Positions 62,336 through 64,000 of a stretch of 64,000 bases of DNA are shown here, piece by piece. The DNA is taken from positions 1 to 64,000 of the forward strand of contig JBQMRP010000054.1 in the NCBI GenBank assembly GCA_052174455.1, written 5' to 3'. The stretch is from Arsenophonus sp052174455 (GTDB lineage: Bacteria; Pseudomonadota; Gammaproteobacteria; Enterobacterales; Enterobacteriaceae). Numbering within the stretch: the stretch's first letter is position 1; every line of letters begins with the position of its first letter. Below the pieces are notes generated by a model. That model was not told where the DNA came from. It ran no database searches and saw only the letters and a program-made list of their open reading frames with translations. The position numbers and the translations under genes are program-made.

Positions 62336-62935
62336 TCCCCTGAGGGTAGGTGTAGTTTTAATAATTTAAATTTAACTTTAAACTAACCTGAATTTATATA
62401 GACTACAATGTAATTTTATAATCCAATATTTATTGGAGTAATTTTTAATTGTACAGTCAATCATATTGATGCAAAGTAATCAAAATCTCTTGACCTTAAT
62501 TAAATAATGGCTTTGCAGCCCATCTCCCCAATACGCCCATTAAATTGCTTGACCCATACCATTTATTTTGAGGATGAATCGGCACGGCCTAGTAATTGGT
62601 ATTCTAGGAAAGAGCTCTCTGTACACAAACGGTCTAATTTCTATTTTTCGGTGACTGAACGTTTTCGTAGACTAAAAAGTAATCTATAAATTCTTTGCTA
62701 TTTCTGTAAGTATCCGATGGATAGTAATTAGAGATGCTTAGTTAAGATCACGTGAAAAAGCGTTGAGGATTTGTATAGTTTTATTTTATAAAGACAGATA
62801 AAAATCTATCAAGTGATACGGTATCTTTACCTATAAAAGATAACGTTATGAAATTTCGTTTTTCCATTTGTGGATGATATTTCACATCTACGCACAGCTA
62901 AGTAGGCTCGTAGCTTTTAAACGCTTTATGATTCA
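62336..62935 (-). repeat. Dispersed repeat family C, truncated copy C3
   Basis: Inverted relative to C1 and C2. AATTTAAATTTAACTTTAAA near 62359 corresponds to the complement of the conserved C end, and the coding trace KRSNFYFSVTERFRRLK near 62617-62667 matches C2's minus-strand frame. The copy is cut at 62935 by the right end of an IS256-type element. Its outward end faces ptsN, with about 120 bp between. Confidence 0.62.
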
Positions 62936-64000
62936 GGCTATAAGTAAATCTAGCGTATTGCGGGTCAGGCTAGATTCTACTCTGATGCTTTCTTAAATAT
63001 GTGCTGTATCCTTAAAATTGGGTGTTGTTTACTACACCAGGCTCAGCTCAGTAGTTCAAATATCATTGAAAGGTTTATTTATTAAATCACAGTGTTTCGC
63101 GTGTATCAAATTCATAGCTTCACACTGTTGTAAAATCTGATTCAATCAGATCCGTCGCTCTTATTAATGTTCATTGCACTGATTGGAAATCGTAGAATAC
63201 CAGTCATTCCTCTCGATTATTTTCAGTTTCCCTCATTGCTGCTGGATACTTCTCTGATAATGTTGTTAAAAATCATTAAAGGTTTTGTTAGCGGTATCGG
63301 GACTCTCTGTTAGCCGATCTCCTGTAGCCTCCCTCACCATTAACTTTCGGTATTGGAATGCCTTTGAGGAGTAAAGGTAGTACATTAGGTGTTTGTACAC
63401 CAAACAGAATTAATGCTGCGTGTCTAGAAATATTATTGGCATTGCATTTCAAAAGCTAATGGCACCCCATTCACTGTAACAAACCTGGAAGATGCAGTTA
63501 AGCCACGTGCTCGCAGTTCATTAAGAAGTTTGGTCTAGTTTACTTCTGATTCTCGATAAACATCTTAAACCGCAAGAAGCTCTTTAGATCCATCCCTCAG
63601 TACCTCTAATAATAATAAGAAGATAAAGATGATTATTTTTCCTGACAGGACGATATATGCCTATATGTCTTTAGACAAGAGGTAAACGTAGCACGTATCG
63701 CTCAAATCATGCAAGTACCATTGCGTATGCTCTTCAAGGCGTTTCTGTTTCAAGCTGCTGATGGTATTTTGGCAAAGAGACAATTCGCTTTTCACCAAGA
63801 AAGCTTACTCTTATATCTTTATAAAATTATGAGTGAAGATGTCTTTGAGGTGGTAGAACCCTTCCCCACCGCCATGGTACTATTCTTAAATATTTTGTAT
63901 GATTTAAGATAAGGCGGCAGCAATAAGCTGTTGAAGGATATTCCGTTGCTGCTGCGATCCCCTGACCCTTAGGTACTTTAATCTCAACATTGCCAACACT
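62936..64000 (-). mobile_element. IS256-family element, degenerate, runs off window (copy A8)
   Basis: Begins GGCTATAAGTAAATCTAGCG, a decayed right end, then TCTACTCTGATGCTTTCTTAA as in A1. The TTNPIES region is represented near 63140-63165, and at the window edge the complement reads SVGNVEIKVPKGQG (family: GPVEVKVPKVRDR). A 67-codon frame at 63709-63912 is a shadow within it. Roughly the last 300-350 bp of the element lie beyond the window. Confidence 0.72.

Noticed and set aside
1..64000. CRISPR array, rRNA operon, prophage or toxin-antitoxin system
   Set aside because: No regularly spaced direct repeats, rRNA sequence, phage structural genes or paired small genes were seen; the repetitive regions are explained by families A, B and C.

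Overview
The window is a strongly AT-rich chromosomal segment of a gammaproteobacterium of the Enterobacterales. Every recognisable protein is closest to Escherichia/Proteus-type orthologues, and the local orders (uppS-cdsA-rseP-bamA-skp-lpxD-fabZ-lpxA-lpxB-rnhB-dnaE-accA-tilS, hisS-yfgM-bamB-der, mepM-znuA/znuCB, ompF-aspC, serC-aroA) are enterobacterial. Roughly half of the sequence does not code for intact proteins. It holds gene remnants with many stops and frameshifts, plus many degenerate insertion sequences. This is the state of a host-restricted insect symbiont (Arsenophonus- or Sodalis-type) in mid-reduction. The genus cannot be fixed from this window alone.

Layout. 0.5-6 kb: anmK remnant, intact pdxH and tyrS, then remnants of pdxY and lpxM. 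6-10 kb: mepM-znuA facing znuC-znuB, with a Zur-box-like palindrome between them. 10-15.5 kb: a gene-free stretch, a dead IS256-type element, a decaying tRNA-Pro(GGG) and a yejM remnant. 15.7-20.4 kb: der-bamB-yfgM-hisS on the minus strand. 20.4-25.5 kb: repeats and an unrecognised remnant ending in a perfect terminator. 25.5-28 kb: porin and aspC. 30-32.6 kb: serC-aroA, with aroA running into a repeat. 32.6-39.3 kb: repeat graveyard. 39.5-40.4 kb: talB remnant. 42.5-59.8 kb: the large envelope/replication operon, broken once between lpxA and lpxB by a repeat and containing an rnhB remnant. 60.8-62.2 kb: rapZ remnant and intact ptsN. 62.3-64 kb: further repeats.

Function. The retained genes keep outer-membrane assembly (bamA, bamB, skp, porin), the lipid A core steps (lpxD, lpxA, lpxB), fatty-acid synthesis (fabZ, accA), the lipid-carrier and phospholipid steps (uppS, cdsA), envelope proteolysis (rseP, mepM), high-affinity zinc uptake, replication (dnaE) and translation (tyrS, hisS, tilS, der). 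Salvage, regulatory and redundant functions have been lost: anmK, pdxY, lpxM, yejM, talB, rnhB and rapZ.

Repeats. Three dispersed families explain most of the non-coding DNA. Family A is an IS256-type element of about 1.38 kb, with seven full or partial copies plus one small double-ended derivative. Family B is about 1.6-1.7 kb, two copies, unidentified. Family C is about 1.05 kb, four copies, unidentified. Nearly every break in enterobacterial gene order coincides with one of them. Two family-C copies end about 40 bp upstream of uppS and lpxB with an identical 37-bp terminal segment, a candidate for a repeat end that now serves as a promoter. No wholly new multi-gene system was seen.
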